Assembly: GCF_900119915.1 (NCBI RefSeq)
Contig: NZ_LT635455.1
Span: 930,001 to 994,000 of the forward strand
Reading direction: 5' to 3'
Length of the DNA: 64,000 nt
DNA from: Olsenella timonensis
GTDB taxonomy: Bacteria > Actinomycetota > Coriobacteriia > Coriobacteriales > Atopobiaceae
Shown here: one piece after another, positions 9,014 to 19,944 of the stretch
Numbering within the stretch: the stretch's first letter is position 1
Layout of the letters: each line of letters opens with the position of its first letter
Position numbers and translations under genes: made by a program
The notes under the pieces: model-generated
Database searches by the model: none
Told to the model about the DNA's origin: nothing
Seen by the model: the letters and a program-made list of their open reading frames with translations, nothing else

Positions 9014-11336
9014 CCCGCCGTCGCGCCCCGAGCGACCGGTGCTGCCGCCCGCCCTCTGGGCGCTCGTGGCCACACTCGGCGTGTGTCGCGCGCTCCTCGC
9101 CGCCGCCCCGCCGCCCGCGCTCGTCGCCGCCTGCTCGCTGGTGGCGGGGTGCGGCATCGCCGCCGGCTGCGCGACCCTGGGAAGGACGCGGCTGCGCGGT
9201 CTCGTCGCCGTGCTCGTCGCCATCGGGGCCGCTGCGACGTGCGCGGCCCTCTCGTGTGCCCTCGAGCTGCGCCGTCAGGGGGAGCTCTGCGCCCTCCTCG
9301 GACAGAGCCCCGTCTCCTCGCACGTGGTGGTCGTCGAGAGCGACCTCGCCCCGGGGAGGTCGGGATGGCGCGGGCGTGCGCGCCTCGCCATGGGAGGGAG
9401 CGCGTTCTGGCTGCTCAGCGACGTTCCCCTCTCGATGGGGGAGCGGGTGTCGTGCGTCGGTCGCTTCTCGCCGAACGACGATGGGGCATGGGGCGCCGCC
9501 TCGCGGGCGCAGGGGCTCGCCGGGACGGTGCGCGTCGTGCGCGTGCTCGAGAGGTCGCCGGGTGCAGGGCCGCGGGGCCTGGTGCTCGCTCTGCGGGAAC
9601 GTGTGCTCGAGAGCCTCGACGCCGACTCGTCAGACGCGCGGGCGCTCGTCGCGGGAAGCGTCTGCGGGCACACAGGGGCGATGGCGGGGCGCGGCCTCGA
9701 GGAGCTCTTCTCGCGCTGCGGGGTGTCGCACCTCGTCGCGGTCTCGGGAGGCCACCTGGTGCTCGTGAACGCGCTCGCGGGCATGGCACTGGGGCGCACG
9801 CGCCTGCGCCCCCCGGCAAGATCTGCGCTGCTCGTCCTCGTGACCGGCCTTTTCGTGACGTTCTGCGGAGCGCCGCTCTCCGCGGTCCGCTCCTGGGCCA
9901 TGTCGGCATCGGCCGAGCTCTCGCGCCTCGTCGGCCGCCGCGCGCACCCGCTCTCCTCCGCGAGCTTTGTCTCCCTCGTCATGGCGCTCGTCGACCCGGG
10001 GGTGACCGGGCAGCTCGGATACCTGCTCTCGGTCGTGTGCGTCTGCGGGATATGCGCGCTCGGGCCCTACGCGAGCTACGTGCTGCGCGTGCTGCTCGCG
10101 GGACGGCGCGCGCGTGGGCCGCACGGGAGACTCGGGCGTCTCGCGCGAAGGGCGGGCGCGGACGCCCGCGAGGCGCTCGCCCTCACGCTCGTGTCCCAGG
10201 CGGTGACCGCCCCGCTCACCTGCTCGACGTTCGGGACCCTCTCGCTGGTGGCGCCGCTCGCCAACGTCCTGCTCGCACCGCTCTTCTCGGTGCTGCTCGC
10301 GCTCGGCCTGGCGTCTGCGCTGCTCGTCTGGGCGCCGCCGGCCCAGGGGCTGTGCCTGGGCGCCTGCGAGGTCGTCTCCCTGCCGCTCATGGCGACCCTG
10401 CGCCTGCTCTCCGGCCTGCCCTGCGCCTGCGTCGCGGTGAGCGTCGAGGAGGGCGCGGCGCTGGCGGCGCTCGCCGGGGCGCTCGCGGCGCTGCTCGCGG
10501 CGTGGCCACGGGTCTCGCGGCGAGCCCTCCTCGCCCTGGGGGGAGCGCTGCTCGCGGCAGGGCTCTGCTGGTACCTGCGATGGAGGTGCTTCGCCCCCGC
10601 GTGCGTCCGGGTCCTGGACGTCGGCCAGGGTGACGCGATCCTCGTCACGGACGGGCCGGGAGCCGTGCTCGTCGACACGGGCCCCGGGGACGCGGTGGTC
10701 GGCGCCCTCGCGCGCAGCAACGTCACGCATCTCGACGCGGTCGTGCTCACGCACCTCCACGCCGACCACGCCGGAGGGCTCGATGCCCTGCTCGGCGTGG
10801 TGGACGTGGACCTGCTCGTCTTGCCCGAGGGCACCGACGCGAGCGGCCTCGCCGAGGGGGTCGCGCGCGAGGAGGTAGGCTACGGGGACGTGCTGCGCGT
10901 CGGGGGCTTCTCGATGCGCGTAGTATCGCCGCTCGAGCCGACCGACGGGGAGGGCAACGAGGGCTCGCTGGAGCTGCTCGTCACCTACGCCCGCGGCGGG
11001 CGCGAGCTCACGGCCCTGCTCGCCGCCGACGCAGAGAGCGAGGAGACAGGCGCCGCCGTGGAGCGCGGCGACGTGGGCGACGTCGACCTGCTCAAGGTCG
11101 GCCACCACGGCTCCCGGGCATCGCTCACGCCGGAGATCGCCGCCGCCCTTGCCCCCGAGGTGAGCGTCGCGAGCGCGGGGGAGGGCAACGGCTACGGCCA
11201 TCCCGACCCCCGCTGCGAGGAGACGCTCGAGGCGGCGGGGTCCAGCTTCCTGTGCACCATCGACGTCGGCGACGTCTGCGTGGAGCCGGGGGCCTCGGGC
11301 CCGGTCGTGAGCTGCCAGCGAGAGGAGGCGCCGTGA
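9006..11336 (+). CDS. comEC: DNA internalization channel ComEC/Rec2
   Basis: This 776-residue polytopic membrane protein is the channel for single-stranded DNA uptake. Order: short N-terminal region with membrane segments, an OB-like extracellular part, the multi-helix Competence domain (about 210-500), and a C-terminal metallo-beta-lactamase domain. The latter carries HLHADH at residues 583-588. It starts at GTG 9006 within the end of comEA, so the two are coupled. No comEB lies between them as in Bacillus, though a ComEB-like deaminase is at 17030. The type IV pilus-like genes needed for uptake are not in the window. Confidence 0.92.
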   Translation: MSSPPSRPERPVLPPALWALVATLGVCRALLAAAPPPALVAACSLVAGCGIAAGCATLGRTRLRGLVAVLVAIGAAATCAALSCALELRRQGELCALLGQSPVSSHVVVVESDLAPGRSGWRGRARLAMGGSAFWLLSDVPLSMGERVSCVGRFSPNDDGAWGAASRAQGLAGTVRVVRVLERSPGAGPRGLVLALRERVLESLDADSSDARALVAGSVCGHTGAMAGRGLEELFSRCGVSHLVAVSGGHLVLVNALAGMALGRTRLRPPARSALLVLVTGLFVTFCGAPLSAVRSWAMSASAELSRLVGRRAHPLSSASFVSLVMALVDPGVTGQLGYLLSVVCVCGICALGPYASYVLRVLLAGRRARGPHGRLGRLARRAGADAREALALTLVSQAVTAPLTCSTFGTLSLVAPLANVLLAPLFSVLLALGLASALLVWAPPAQGLCLGACEVVSLPLMATLRLLSGLPCACVAVSVEEGAALAALAGALAALLAAWPRVSRRALLALGGALLAAGLCWYLRWRCFAPACVRVLDVGQGDAILVTDGPGAVLVDTGPGDAVVGALARSNVTHLDAVVLTHLHADHAGGLDALLGVVDVDLLVLPEGTDASGLAEGVAREEVGYGDVLRVGGFSMRVVSPLEPTDGEGNEGSLELLVTYARGGRELTALLAADAESEETGAAVERGDVGDVDLLKVGHHGSRASLTPEIAAALAPEVSVASAGEGNGYGHPDPRCEETLEAAGSSFLCTIDVGDVCVEPGASGPVVSCQREEAP

Positions 11337-11400
11337 CGCCTCTGCTACACTGGAGCGAGGCGCGCGGCACGAGGCCGGCGCACACGAGCGAGGGGGGGAC

Positions 11401-12363
11401 ATGGCCGAGAGGGGCGAGCTGCTGCCTGCCTATCTGATCGTCGGGCCCGACGAGCTCAAGCGCTCCCAGGCCCTCGCCCGGCTGCGTGCGCGCGTGGACG
11501 GGCCGTTTGCCATGTTCAACGTCGAGGAGGTCGTCGCCTCTCCCGACCTCGAGGCCGTCGACCTGCTGTCGTCGCTCAACACGCTGCCGATGGGCGGCGG
11601 CAGGCGCGTGGTCATCGTCGAGGCCGCCGACAAGCTCCCCAAGGCGGTCTCGGAGGCGGTCGTCGACTACCTCGGGAGCCCCAACGAGAGCTGCACGCTG
11701 GCGCTCGTCGCCGTGACGCTCGCCAGGTCGACGCGCCTCTACAAGGCAGTCGCCAGGGTGGGGGAGCGCTCCGTCATCGAGTGCGCGGCGAAGAGGGGGC
11801 GCGACCTGCCCCCCTACGTGCAGAAGCTCGCCGCGGCACACGGCGTCTCAATCGGCTTTGACGCCGCTCGCGAGCTCGTGGCGCGCGTCGGCGAGTCCAC
11901 CACGATGCTCGACACCCAGATCGGCACCCTCGCCGCGCTTCTCGGCGGGTCGGGCGCCATCACGACCGAGTTCGTCGAGGCCAACGTCGCTCGCATCGCC
12001 GAGGTCAAGCCCTGGGAGTTCCTCGACAGGCTCTCCGCCCGTGACGCCCACCGCGCCCTGGCGCTCTATCGGTTGCTCGACGGGTCCTCCATCGGGCTCC
12101 TCTCCCTGGTGACGGGTCGGCTGCGCGAGCTCCTCTGCGCCCGCTCGCTCGCCGCCCGCGGCGCCGCCTCCCAGCTCGCAGCGGAGCTCGGCAAGCAGGA
12201 CTGGCAGGTCAAGAACCACGTCAGATGGGCGCGCACCTTTGCCGAAGGCGAGCTCGAGGGCCTGCTCGACGCCTGCGCGCGGACCGAGCGAGCCCTCAAG
12301 AGCGGAGCCGACGAGCAGGCCGAGATGGTTCGGCTCATCGCCCGCGTCTGCGGCGTCGCGTAG
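11401..12363 (+). CDS. holA: DNA polymerase III delta subunit
   Basis: This 320-residue clamp-loader subunit opens the beta sliding clamp. It shows the holA family layout: an N-terminal AAA-like domain (AYLIVGPDELKR...), a middle lid region, and a helical C-terminal domain ending with the AEVKPWEFLDRLSARD and DWQVKNHVRWA segments typical of the family. It directly follows comEC (gap 64 bp), the same order as in many Gram-positives. A weak extended -10 TGCTACACT (11343-11351) in the gap may provide its own promoter. Confidence 0.9.
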   Translation: MAERGELLPAYLIVGPDELKRSQALARLRARVDGPFAMFNVEEVVASPDLEAVDLLSSLNTLPMGGGRRVVIVEAADKLPKAVSEAVVDYLGSPNESCTLALVAVTLARSTRLYKAVARVGERSVIECAAKRGRDLPPYVQKLAAAHGVSIGFDAARELVARVGESTTMLDTQIGTLAALLGGSGAITTEFVEANVARIAEVKPWEFLDRLSARDAHRALALYRLLDGSSIGLLSLVTGRLRELLCARSLAARGAASQLAAELGKQDWQVKNHVRWARTFAEGELEGLLDACARTERALKSGADEQAEMVRLIARVCGVA

Positions 12364-12402
12364 GGGGCCGGCCCGGGTGCGGTGCCGCGTCGTCGCGTCA
12401 TG

Positions 12403-12438
12403 AAAAAAGCGGACCCGGGCAGCACCCCAGGTCCGCTT
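12403..12438 (-). terminator. Intrinsic terminator of rpsT
   Basis: Read on the minus strand, AAGCGGACC (complement of 12430-12438) and GGTCCGCTT (complement of 12407-12415) form a stem followed by TTTTTT (12403-12408). It lies 24 bp past the rpsT stop. Only the minus-strand side has a T-run, so it is not obviously bidirectional for holA. Confidence 0.85.
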
Positions 12439-12461
12439 GCGTCCGCCCTCTGATCAGAGGG

Positions 12462-12725
12462 CTACTTGATGGTGTTGACGAGCTTCTGCACGCCGCTCTT
12501 GCGCTGGGCGGCCTGGTTCTTGTGGATGATGCCCTTGGAAGCGGCCTTGTCGAGCAGACGGCCGGCCTTGTTGGCGGCGACCTGCGCGGCCTCGGCGTCA
12601 CCGGCCTCGACGGCGGAGCGGACGGCCTTGACGGCGGTCTTGAGCTCGGAGCGGACGGCGCGGTTGCGCTGGCGGGCCTTCTCGGCGGTGATGATGCGCT
12701 TCTTCTGAGACTTGATGTTAGCCAC
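12462..12725 (-). CDS. rpsT: 30S ribosomal protein S20
   Basis: This 87-residue, strongly basic helical protein begins [11 protein letters not shown] and contains [11 protein letters not shown], both characteristic of bS20, a primary binder of 16S rRNA. It is convergent with holA and divergent from lepA, a common placement in Gram-positive bacteria. GAAAGGAACC precedes the start. It is monocistronic, with its own extended -10 promoter and terminator. Confidence 0.96.
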   Translation of the reverse strand: MANIKSQKKRIITAEKARQRNRAVRSELKTAVKAVRSAVEAGDAEAAQVAANKAGRLLDKAASKGIIHKNQAAQRKSGVQKLVNTIK

Positions 12726-12793
12726 GTGCGGTTCCTTTCAAATGCTCTTCGTTCTGAGGCCTCTGTTTGAGACACGGTGAGGTCAGCTTGCTG

Positions 12794-12799
12794 AGTATA
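12794..12799 (-). promoter_or_regulatory. Extended -10 promoter of rpsT
   Basis: On the minus strand the sequence TGCTATACT places a near-consensus -10 (TATACT) behind a TGn extension, about 70 bp upstream of rpsT. No good -35 hexamer lies at the right distance, as is usual for extended -10 promoters. Confidence 0.6.
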
Positions 12800-12820
12800 G
12801 CATGGGCACGCGCACTTCGC

Positions 12821-12826
12821 TATCAT
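12821..12826 (+). promoter_or_regulatory. Candidate -10 of lepA, implying a leaderless mRNA
   Basis: TATCAT ends 7 bp before the lepA ATG at 12834. Transcription from it would start at or next to the ATG, and no Shine-Dalgarno sequence is visible in the intervening TCACCTC. The -35 region is poor, so this is tentative. Confidence 0.45.
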
Positions 12827-12833
12827 TCACCTC

Positions 12834-14641
<1,808 letters not shown>

Positions 14642-14645
<4 letters not shown>

Positions 14646-15631
14646 CGGCGGCAGAGGCCCTGGCCGCCCACGCCCCCGCCGCCGCGCTCTGCCCCGATCT
14701 GCCCGCCTGGGACGGAGCACTCCCCGGGAAGCTGCTCATGGCTCCGATGGCCGGCGTCTCCGACGCCGCGTATCGCCTCATGGCGCGCGCGGGCGGCGCG
14801 GCGCTGGCCTACTCCGAGATGGTGTCCTGCGCGGGGCTCCACTACGGCGAGAGGAGCTGGGAGCTCGTGGACCCCGATCCGGCGGAGCCGGAGATCGCGG
14901 TGCAGCTCTTTGGGTCCAGGCCCGAGCTCTTCCGCGAGTCGGCGGAGCGCGTTGCGGCGCGCCTGGGCGAGAGGCTCGCGCTGATCGACGTCAACATGGC
15001 CTGCCCGGTGCCCAAGGTGACCAAGAAGGGCGAGGGCTCGGCGCTACTGGAGAACCCTGCGCTCGCGGCAGAGATCGTGCGCGCGTGCCGCGCGGGCGCG
15101 CCGGGCGTCGCCGTGACGGTGAAGATCCGTCGCGGGCGCTACATGGGGCAGGAGGTCGCGCCGGAGTTCGCGCGGGCGATGGAGGACGCGGGCGCGGCGG
15201 CGGTGGCGGTGCACGGGCGCTTTGCCACGCAGATGTACCACGGCGAGGCCGACTGGGGCGCCGTGAGCCGCGTCGTGGATGCCGTGAGCATCCCCGTCAT
15301 CGCCTCCGGCGACATCCTCTCGCACGACGCCGCGCGCCGCGTGCTCGCGGAGACCGGGGCGACGGCGGTGATGATCGCACGCGGCACCTACGGCAACCCG
15401 TGGGTCTTCTCGGGCCACGAGCCGTCCGTCGCCGAGAGGATCGCGGCCTTTGAGTGTCACGTGTGCCTGCTCGAGGCCACGGGCGCCCACCTCAAGCGGG
15501 CGCGCAGCCTCGCGGGCTGGTACTTCAAGGGCATGCCCGACGCCGCGCGCTGGCGCAACGCCGCCATGGGCTGCGCCACGGCGGGGGAGTTCCTCGCCGT
15601 GGCGGCCGAGGTGCGCGCGCATGTGTGCTGA
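14642..15631 (+). CDS. dusB: tRNA-dihydrouridine synthase
   Basis: This 329-residue FMN enzyme reduces uridines in tRNA to dihydrouridine. Its N-terminal TIM barrel has [14 protein letters not shown], and [19 protein letters not shown] carries the active-site cysteine of the Dus family. [16 protein letters not shown] and IASGDI follow, as in DusB. The GTG at 14642 overlaps the lepA stop. The protein begins with a short extra alanine-rich stretch before the barrel. It overlaps hemW by 11 bp. Confidence 0.93.
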
Positions 15632-16856
15632 CCTCGGTGTCAGGGCTCTGTACCTGCACGTCCCGTTCTGCGCTCGCAAGTGCGACTACTGCGACTTCGC
15701 GTCGTGGGCCACGCCTGCGGGCGATCCGCTCATGGGTGCGTACGCTCGCGCGCTCGAGGCGCAGCTGGGCGAGGTCGCGTCGCTCGGGATGCTCGATGGC
15801 TGCGAGACGGCCTACGTGGGCGGCGGCACGCCGACGCTCCTGGGCGAGAAGGACCTCGGCCGGCTGGTCGAGAAGATCGTGGATGTCGCCGCGCCCTCCG
15901 AGCTCACCTGCGAGGCAAACCCCGACTCGCTCACCGACGGCGTCCTTCTCGCCGCGCGCGAGGCGGGGGCGACGCGGCTCTCCGTCGGCGTGCAGAGCCT
16001 CGATGACGGGGAGCTCCGCGAGCTGGGCCGCCTCCATGACGCGGCCTGCGCGCGCGAGCGGGTCGCAGCCGCCGTGGCGAGCGGCGTCGACGTCTCGATG
16101 GACCTCATGTGCGCCACGCCGGCACAGAGCGAGGAGAGCTGGGAGCGTACGCTCGCGGGGGCCGTCGGGCTCGGCGTGTGCCACGTGAGCGTCTACCCGC
16201 TGCAGATCGAGGAGGGGACGGCCCTCTCGCGCCGATGCGCGGACGACCCCTGCGAGTGGAACGACCCCGAGGTCCAGGCCGACCGAATGACAAGGGCCAA
16301 GGCGGCTCTCGAGGCCTCCGGATTCTCTCGCTATGAGGTGGCGAGCTACTCTCGCCCAGGCAGGGAGTGCCGTCACAACAAAGCCTACTGGACGGGTTTA
16401 CCCTACCTGGGACTCGGCACCGGAGCCTCAAGTATGCTCAACCTCGAGGGCTACCTGAGACTTTCAGAAGCCTGCCCCCAGCTCCCCGCGGCACCGGTGG
16501 ACGCCCGCCGCGTACGACTCACGATCGAGACGCCTCGACGTGAGCTCGCCGAGGACCCGCGCCTCTGCGCACTGTCCTTCTCGCTGGAGTTCCTGAGCGC
16601 CCTCCAGGCCGTCGCCGAGGACCTCATGCTCGGGGCGCGCCTGACCGAGGGGATCGGCCCCGCGCTCGTCTCGCGCGCCCGCGCCCTTCTCGGCCCCGCG
16701 CTCGACGATACCCTCGCCGACCTTCTCGACCGCGCCCTTCTCGTCGAGCGTGGCGACCGGCTCGCGCCCACCGAGCGCGGCTGGCTCCTCGGCAACGAGC
16801 TCTACGGCGCCCTCTGGGGCCTCGCGCCCGGGGAGGTTGTCGCGGCCTCGTGCTAG
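15621..16856 (+). CDS. hemW: Radical SAM heme chaperone HemW (HemN-like)
   Basis: This 411-residue radical SAM protein has its cluster cysteines at C17-x3-C21-x2-C24 (FCARKCDYCDF), close to the N-terminus as in HemW. GGGTPT (SAM contact) and the C-terminal HemN domain are present. HemW delivers heme to apoproteins; it was long misnamed coproporphyrinogen oxidase. Placement after lepA is conserved from Bacillus onward. No heme-synthesis gene is nearby, so its substrate in this organism is unclear. The ATG lies within the end of dusB (11-bp overlap). Confidence 0.88.
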   Translation: MCADLGVRALYLHVPFCARKCDYCDFASWATPAGDPLMGAYARALEAQLGEVASLGMLDGCETAYVGGGTPTLLGEKDLGRLVEKIVDVAAPSELTCEANPDSLTDGVLLAAREAGATRLSVGVQSLDDGELRELGRLHDAACARERVAAAVASGVDVSMDLMCATPAQSEESWERTLAGAVGLGVCHVSVYPLQIEEGTALSRRCADDPCEWNDPEVQADRMTRAKAALEASGFSRYEVASYSRPGRECRHNKAYWTGLPYLGLGTGASSMLNLEGYLRLSEACPQLPAAPVDARRVRLTIETPRRELAEDPRLCALSFSLEFLSALQAVAEDLMLGARLTEGIGPALVSRARALLGPALDDTLADLLDRALLVERGDRLAPTERGWLLGNELYGALWGLAPGEVVAASC

Positions 16857-16859
16857 TCT

Positions 16860-16925
16860 CGAGACGGAGCATCTGCGGAAAACGGTCCGCTCAGAGGCGC
16901 CGTTTTCCGCAGTTCCTCCGTCTCG
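16860..16925. repeat. Long interrupted inverted repeat downstream of hemW
   Basis: Two nested perfect arms form one hairpin: CGAGACGGAG (16860-16869) pairs with CTCCGTCTCG (16916-16925), and CTGCGGAAAACGG (16873-16885) pairs with CCGTTTTCCGCAG (16900-16912). A 3-by-3 internal loop and a 14-nt apical loop remain. It begins 4 bp after the hemW stop and may terminate transcription, but no T-run follows on either strand. Confidence 0.8.
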
Positions 16926-17029
16926 GCGTCCTGCGCCGGCGTGGCGACGGCCAACAGGCGCCGGCCCCTTGCGCGCACGCCACGAATGCGCCATGCTAGC
17001 AGCACAAACGCCGTCGAGAGGGGACCGCC

Positions 17030-17500
17030 ATGCCGGGCAAGCGCACCGATGTCATCAGCTGGGACGAGTTCTTCATGCGCGCCGCCGTTGCCGCGAGCCT
17101 GCGCAGCAAGGACCCGAACACGCAGGTCGGTGCCTGTATCGCCGACACCAACCACCGCATTCTCTCCGTCGGCTACAACGGCACGCCCTCGGCGCTCAAC
17201 GACGACGAGTTCCCCTGGGGCACGGCAGAGGACCCGCTTCACGACAAGCACAACTACGTGATCCACGCCGAGGCCAACGCCATCCTCAACTACCGCGGCT
17301 CGCTCAAGGACATGTCCGGCGCGACGGTCTACGTCACGCTCTTCCCGTGCCACGAGTGCGCCAAGACGCTCGTGCAGGCGGGCATCGGCGAGGTCGTCTA
17401 CCTCGACGACAAGTACGACGGCACGGAGGACAACCTCATCTCCAAGAACATCCTCCAGCGCTGCGGTGTCGCCTACCGCCAGATCGCGCTCTCTGACTAG
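17030..17500 (+). CDS. Deoxycytidylate deaminase family protein (ComEB-like)
   Basis: This 156-residue zinc deaminase most likely converts dCMP to dUMP for thymidylate synthesis. Zinc ligands and catalytic glutamate are visible as HAE (79-81) and PCHEC (106-110). DPNTQVGACI near the N-terminus is typical of the dCMP deaminase/ComEB family. GAGAGGGG lies 8 bp before the ATG. Family members of this length include Bacillus ComEB, which sits between comEA and comEC; here it is about 6 kb away from them. With dut (49541) it fits a dUMP supply role. Confidence 0.88.
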   Translation: MPGKRTDVISWDEFFMRAAVAASLRSKDPNTQVGACIADTNHRILSVGYNGTPSALNDDEFPWGTAEDPLHDKHNYVIHAEANAILNYRGSLKDMSGATVYVTLFPCHECAKTLVQAGIGEVVYLDDKYDGTEDNLISKNILQRCGVAYRQIALSD

Positions 17501-17517
17501 AGACCCGCCCGCACGGA

Positions 17518-17523
17518 TATAAT
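17518..17523 (+). promoter_or_regulatory. -10 element upstream of the membrane DnaJ gene
   Basis: A perfect TATAAT lies 38 bp before the start codon at 17562. No clear -35 hexamer is found at 16-18 bp, and no CIRCE or HAIR heat-shock operator is visible. Confidence 0.5.
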
Positions 17524-17561
17524 CAAAGGGTTGTGAGCACCACGGACGGGGGACCCGCCAC

Positions 17562-18662
17562 ATGGCATCCATGAACGACAAGGACTACTACGCCATCCTC
17601 GGCGTCGAGAAGGACGCCTCCACCGAGGAGATACGCAAGGCCTTTCAGCAGAAGGCGCGCAAGCTCCATCCCGACGTCAACAAGGCGCCCGACGCCGAGG
17701 AGCGCTTCAAGGAGGTCTCCGAGGCATACGCCGTGCTCTCGGACCCCGACAAGCGCAAGCGCTACGACGCCATGCGCTCGGGCGGTCCCTTCGCCGGGGC
17801 GGGCTACGGCGCCCCGTCGTCGCCCGGCCAGCAGGGCGGCTACGGCGACCCGTTCGGCTTCGGCGGCTTTGGCGGTCCCTTCGGCTGGGGACCCTTCGGG
17901 GGCGCGTCCTCGCGGCGACGCTCCCGGGCGTACCGGCCCCGGGCCGGCGCCGACGTCGTCTTCGAGCTCACCGTGGACGCCGCGGCCGCGGCGACGGGCA
18001 CGAGGCGCGGCGTGACCTATCAGCGCTATGCGGCGTGCGACGTCTGCCACGGCTCGGGCTCGGTCGAGTCCGACCACCCCGAGACCTGCCCCACCTGCGG
18101 CGGGCGCGGGCACATCACGGTCGACACCGGGCTCTTCGGCGTCATGGCGATGACCTGCCCCGAGTGCGAGGGAACCGGGCGCGTGGTCGCCGACCCATGC
18201 TCGTCCTGTGGGGGCTCCGGTCGCACCCTCACCGCGAGCGAGGTCGTCGTCGAGGTGCCGGCGGGCAGCCACGACGGAGACGAGGTGCGGGTCGCGGGCA
18301 TGGGCAACGCCGGCACCAACGGCTCGGAGGCGGGCGACTTCGTCTGCCGCGTGTGCGTCCCGGAGGAGCGCCTGACGCCGCGGCAGGCAAACGGCTGCAA
18401 CCTCATCGGGTTCGCGCTGCCGTTTGTCGCCCTCGGCCTCGCTACCAACATGCTCTCGTCGTTCGTCGTCTTCATCGCGGTCCTTCTCGTCCTCGGCGTG
18501 TATCTCGTGGCGCGCGACGGGATCAGGCGCGCGGGCCGATGGTGGCGGAGCGCGGGGATGGCGGTCCTGAACGGCGTCTCAAACGGCTTCTTCATCGCGC
18601 TGTTCCTGGTGATGATGTTCTCGTGCACCATGCGCCCGATGATGGGCTTCTACCTGATCTAG
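17562..18662 (+). CDS. DnaJ-type co-chaperone with a C-terminal membrane tail
   Basis: This 366-residue protein starts with a J domain (residues 1-70, HPD in [15 protein letters not shown]) that would stimulate DnaK. A Gly/Phe-rich linker follows, then a complete zinc domain with four CxxCxGxG repeats (about 159-220: CDVCHGSG, CPTCGGRG, CPECEGTG, CSSCGGSG). Only about 60 residues resembling the start of the substrate-binding domain remain. From about residue 281 the chain becomes two or three hydrophobic segments instead of the second beta domain and dimerisation region. It therefore looks like a membrane-tethered DnaJ relative. A canonical dnaJ follows 61 bp downstream. The tail is in frame and shows no sign of a frameshift. 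Confidence 0.85.
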   Translation: MASMNDKDYYAILGVEKDASTEEIRKAFQQKARKLHPDVNKAPDAEERFKEVSEAYAVLSDPDKRKRYDAMRSGGPFAGAGYGAPSSPGQQGGYGDPFGFGGFGGPFGWGPFGGASSRRRSRAYRPRAGADVVFELTVDAAAAATGTRRGVTYQRYAACDVCHGSGSVESDHPETCPTCGGRGHITVDTGLFGVMAMTCPECEGTGRVVADPCSSCGGSGRTLTASEVVVEVPAGSHDGDEVRVAGMGNAGTNGSEAGDFVCRVCVPEERLTPRQANGCNLIGFALPFVALGLATNMLSSFVVFIAVLLVLGVYLVARDGIRRAGRWWRSAGMAVLNGVSNGFFIALFLVMMFSCTMRPMMGFYLI

Positions 18663-18723
18663 CAACTCGCCCGCGGTGCCGGGCACGACCATGCGTTACG
18701 CACGTCTGGGGAGATAGGGGAAC

Positions 18724-19944
18724 GTGGAACCAAAGAGGGACTACTACGAGGTGCTCGGGGTGCCTCGCGACGCCGACGCAAAGACGATCAAGCGAGCCTT
18801 CCTCAAGAAGGCGAGGACGCTTCATCCGGACGTGAGCGACGCTCCCGACGCCGAGGAGCGCTTCAAGGAGGTCAACGAGGCCTACACCGTGCTCTCGGAC
18901 GACCGGAAGCGGGCCAACTACGACCGCTACGGAGACCCGAACGGCCCCGCCGGGTTCGGGTCCGACTACGTCGACGTCTCCGACATCTTCGGCGGCGGGG
19001 GCTTTGGCTTCGGGGACATCTTCGACTCGTTCTTCGGCGGCATGGGCGGCCGTGGCTCCGGCGGCCAGGCGCAGCGCACGCGCGGGCGCGACATGGGCAT
19101 TCGCCTCACGGTCACGCTCGAGGAGGCGGCCGCGGGCTGCACCAAGACGGTCGCCTACACGCGCCTCGCCCCCTGCGAGGACTGCGACGGCACCGGCGCC
19201 GCCGAGGGAGGGAAGCTGCGCACCTGCGAGCGCTGCCACGGCACCGGGCGCGTCGTCGAGGTCCAGCGGACGATCTTCGGTCAGATGCAGACCCAGGGCC
19301 CCTGCCCCGCGTGCAACGGCGAGGGCCAGGTCATCGACCATCCCTGCGAGACCTGCGGCGGCCAGGGGCGCACTCCCTCGCGTGAGAAGGTCGAGGTCAG
19401 GGTGCCCGCGGGCGTCCACTCGGGCCAGACGATCACCGTGGAGGCGAAGGGCGAGGCGGGGCTTCGCGGCGACGCCTGCGGCGACCTCGTCGTGAGCGTC
19501 GAGGTCGCCGAGAGCGATCGCTTCGAGCGCCAGGGCGACGACCTCTTCTGCACCGTGAGCGTCGACGCGCTGCAGGCCATCGTCGGCGCCACGGTCACGG
19601 TTGACGGCATCCTGGAGGGGGAGCTCGTCACCGTGCGGGTTCCCGCCGGCTGCCAGTTCGGCCAGCGCGTCGTCGTGGAGGGCCACGGCATGCCGCGCTC
19701 GGGCATGGTTGCCCGCGGCAACCTCGTGGCCGTCGTGCAGGTCGAGACCCCGCGCGACCTCACGCGCGCCCAGCTTGACGACATCGCGTCGATCGTCGCG
19801 GCGCGCGCGGGCGAGGACGCCGCGCCGAACGGTCGGGACCTCGAGCCCGAAGGCTTCTCGGCCGCCGCCGAGAACGCGGCCGAGCACTTCTCCCACGAGC
19901 GCTGGCATGCACCCAAGAACCCCTTCAAGGGGGGTCGCCGGTGA
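18724..19944 (+). CDS. dnaJ: Chaperone protein DnaJ
   Basis: This 406-residue canonical type A J-protein has a J domain (HPD in [15 protein letters not shown]), a Gly/Phe linker, four CxxCxGxG zinc repeats ([32 protein letters not shown]) and full C-terminal substrate-binding domains. The start is GTG at 18724 after GGGGAGATAGGGG. It resembles the J domain of its upstream neighbour closely, suggesting an old duplication. dnaK, grpE and hrcA are not adjacent. Its stop overlaps mtaB (GTGA), a pairing that mirrors the dnaJ-rsmE-mtaB neighbourhoods of Firmicutes. Confidence 0.95.
   Translation: MEPKRDYYEVLGVPRDADAKTIKRAFLKKARTLHPDVSDAPDAEERFKEVNEAYTVLSDDRKRANYDRYGDPNGPAGFGSDYVDVSDIFGGGGFGFGDIFDSFFGGMGGRGSGGQAQRTRGRDMGIRLTVTLEEAAAGCTKTVAYTRLAPCEDCDGTGAAEGGKLRTCERCHGTGRVVEVQRTIFGQMQTQGPCPACNGEGQVIDHPCETCGGQGRTPSREKVEVRVPAGVHSGQTITVEAKGEAGLRGDACGDLVVSVEVAESDRFERQGDDLFCTVSVDALQAIVGATVTVDGILEGELVTVRVPAGCQFGQRVVVEGHGMPRSGMVARGNLVAVVQVETPRDLTRAQLDDIASIVAARAGEDAAPNGRDLEPEGFSAAAENAAEHFSHERWHAPKNPFKGGRR

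Noticed and set aside
15621-16856. hemW as an oxygen-independent coproporphyrinogen III oxidase
   Set aside because: The cluster cysteines lie at the extreme N-terminus and the gene follows lepA, as for HemW; no heme-synthesis genes accompany it.
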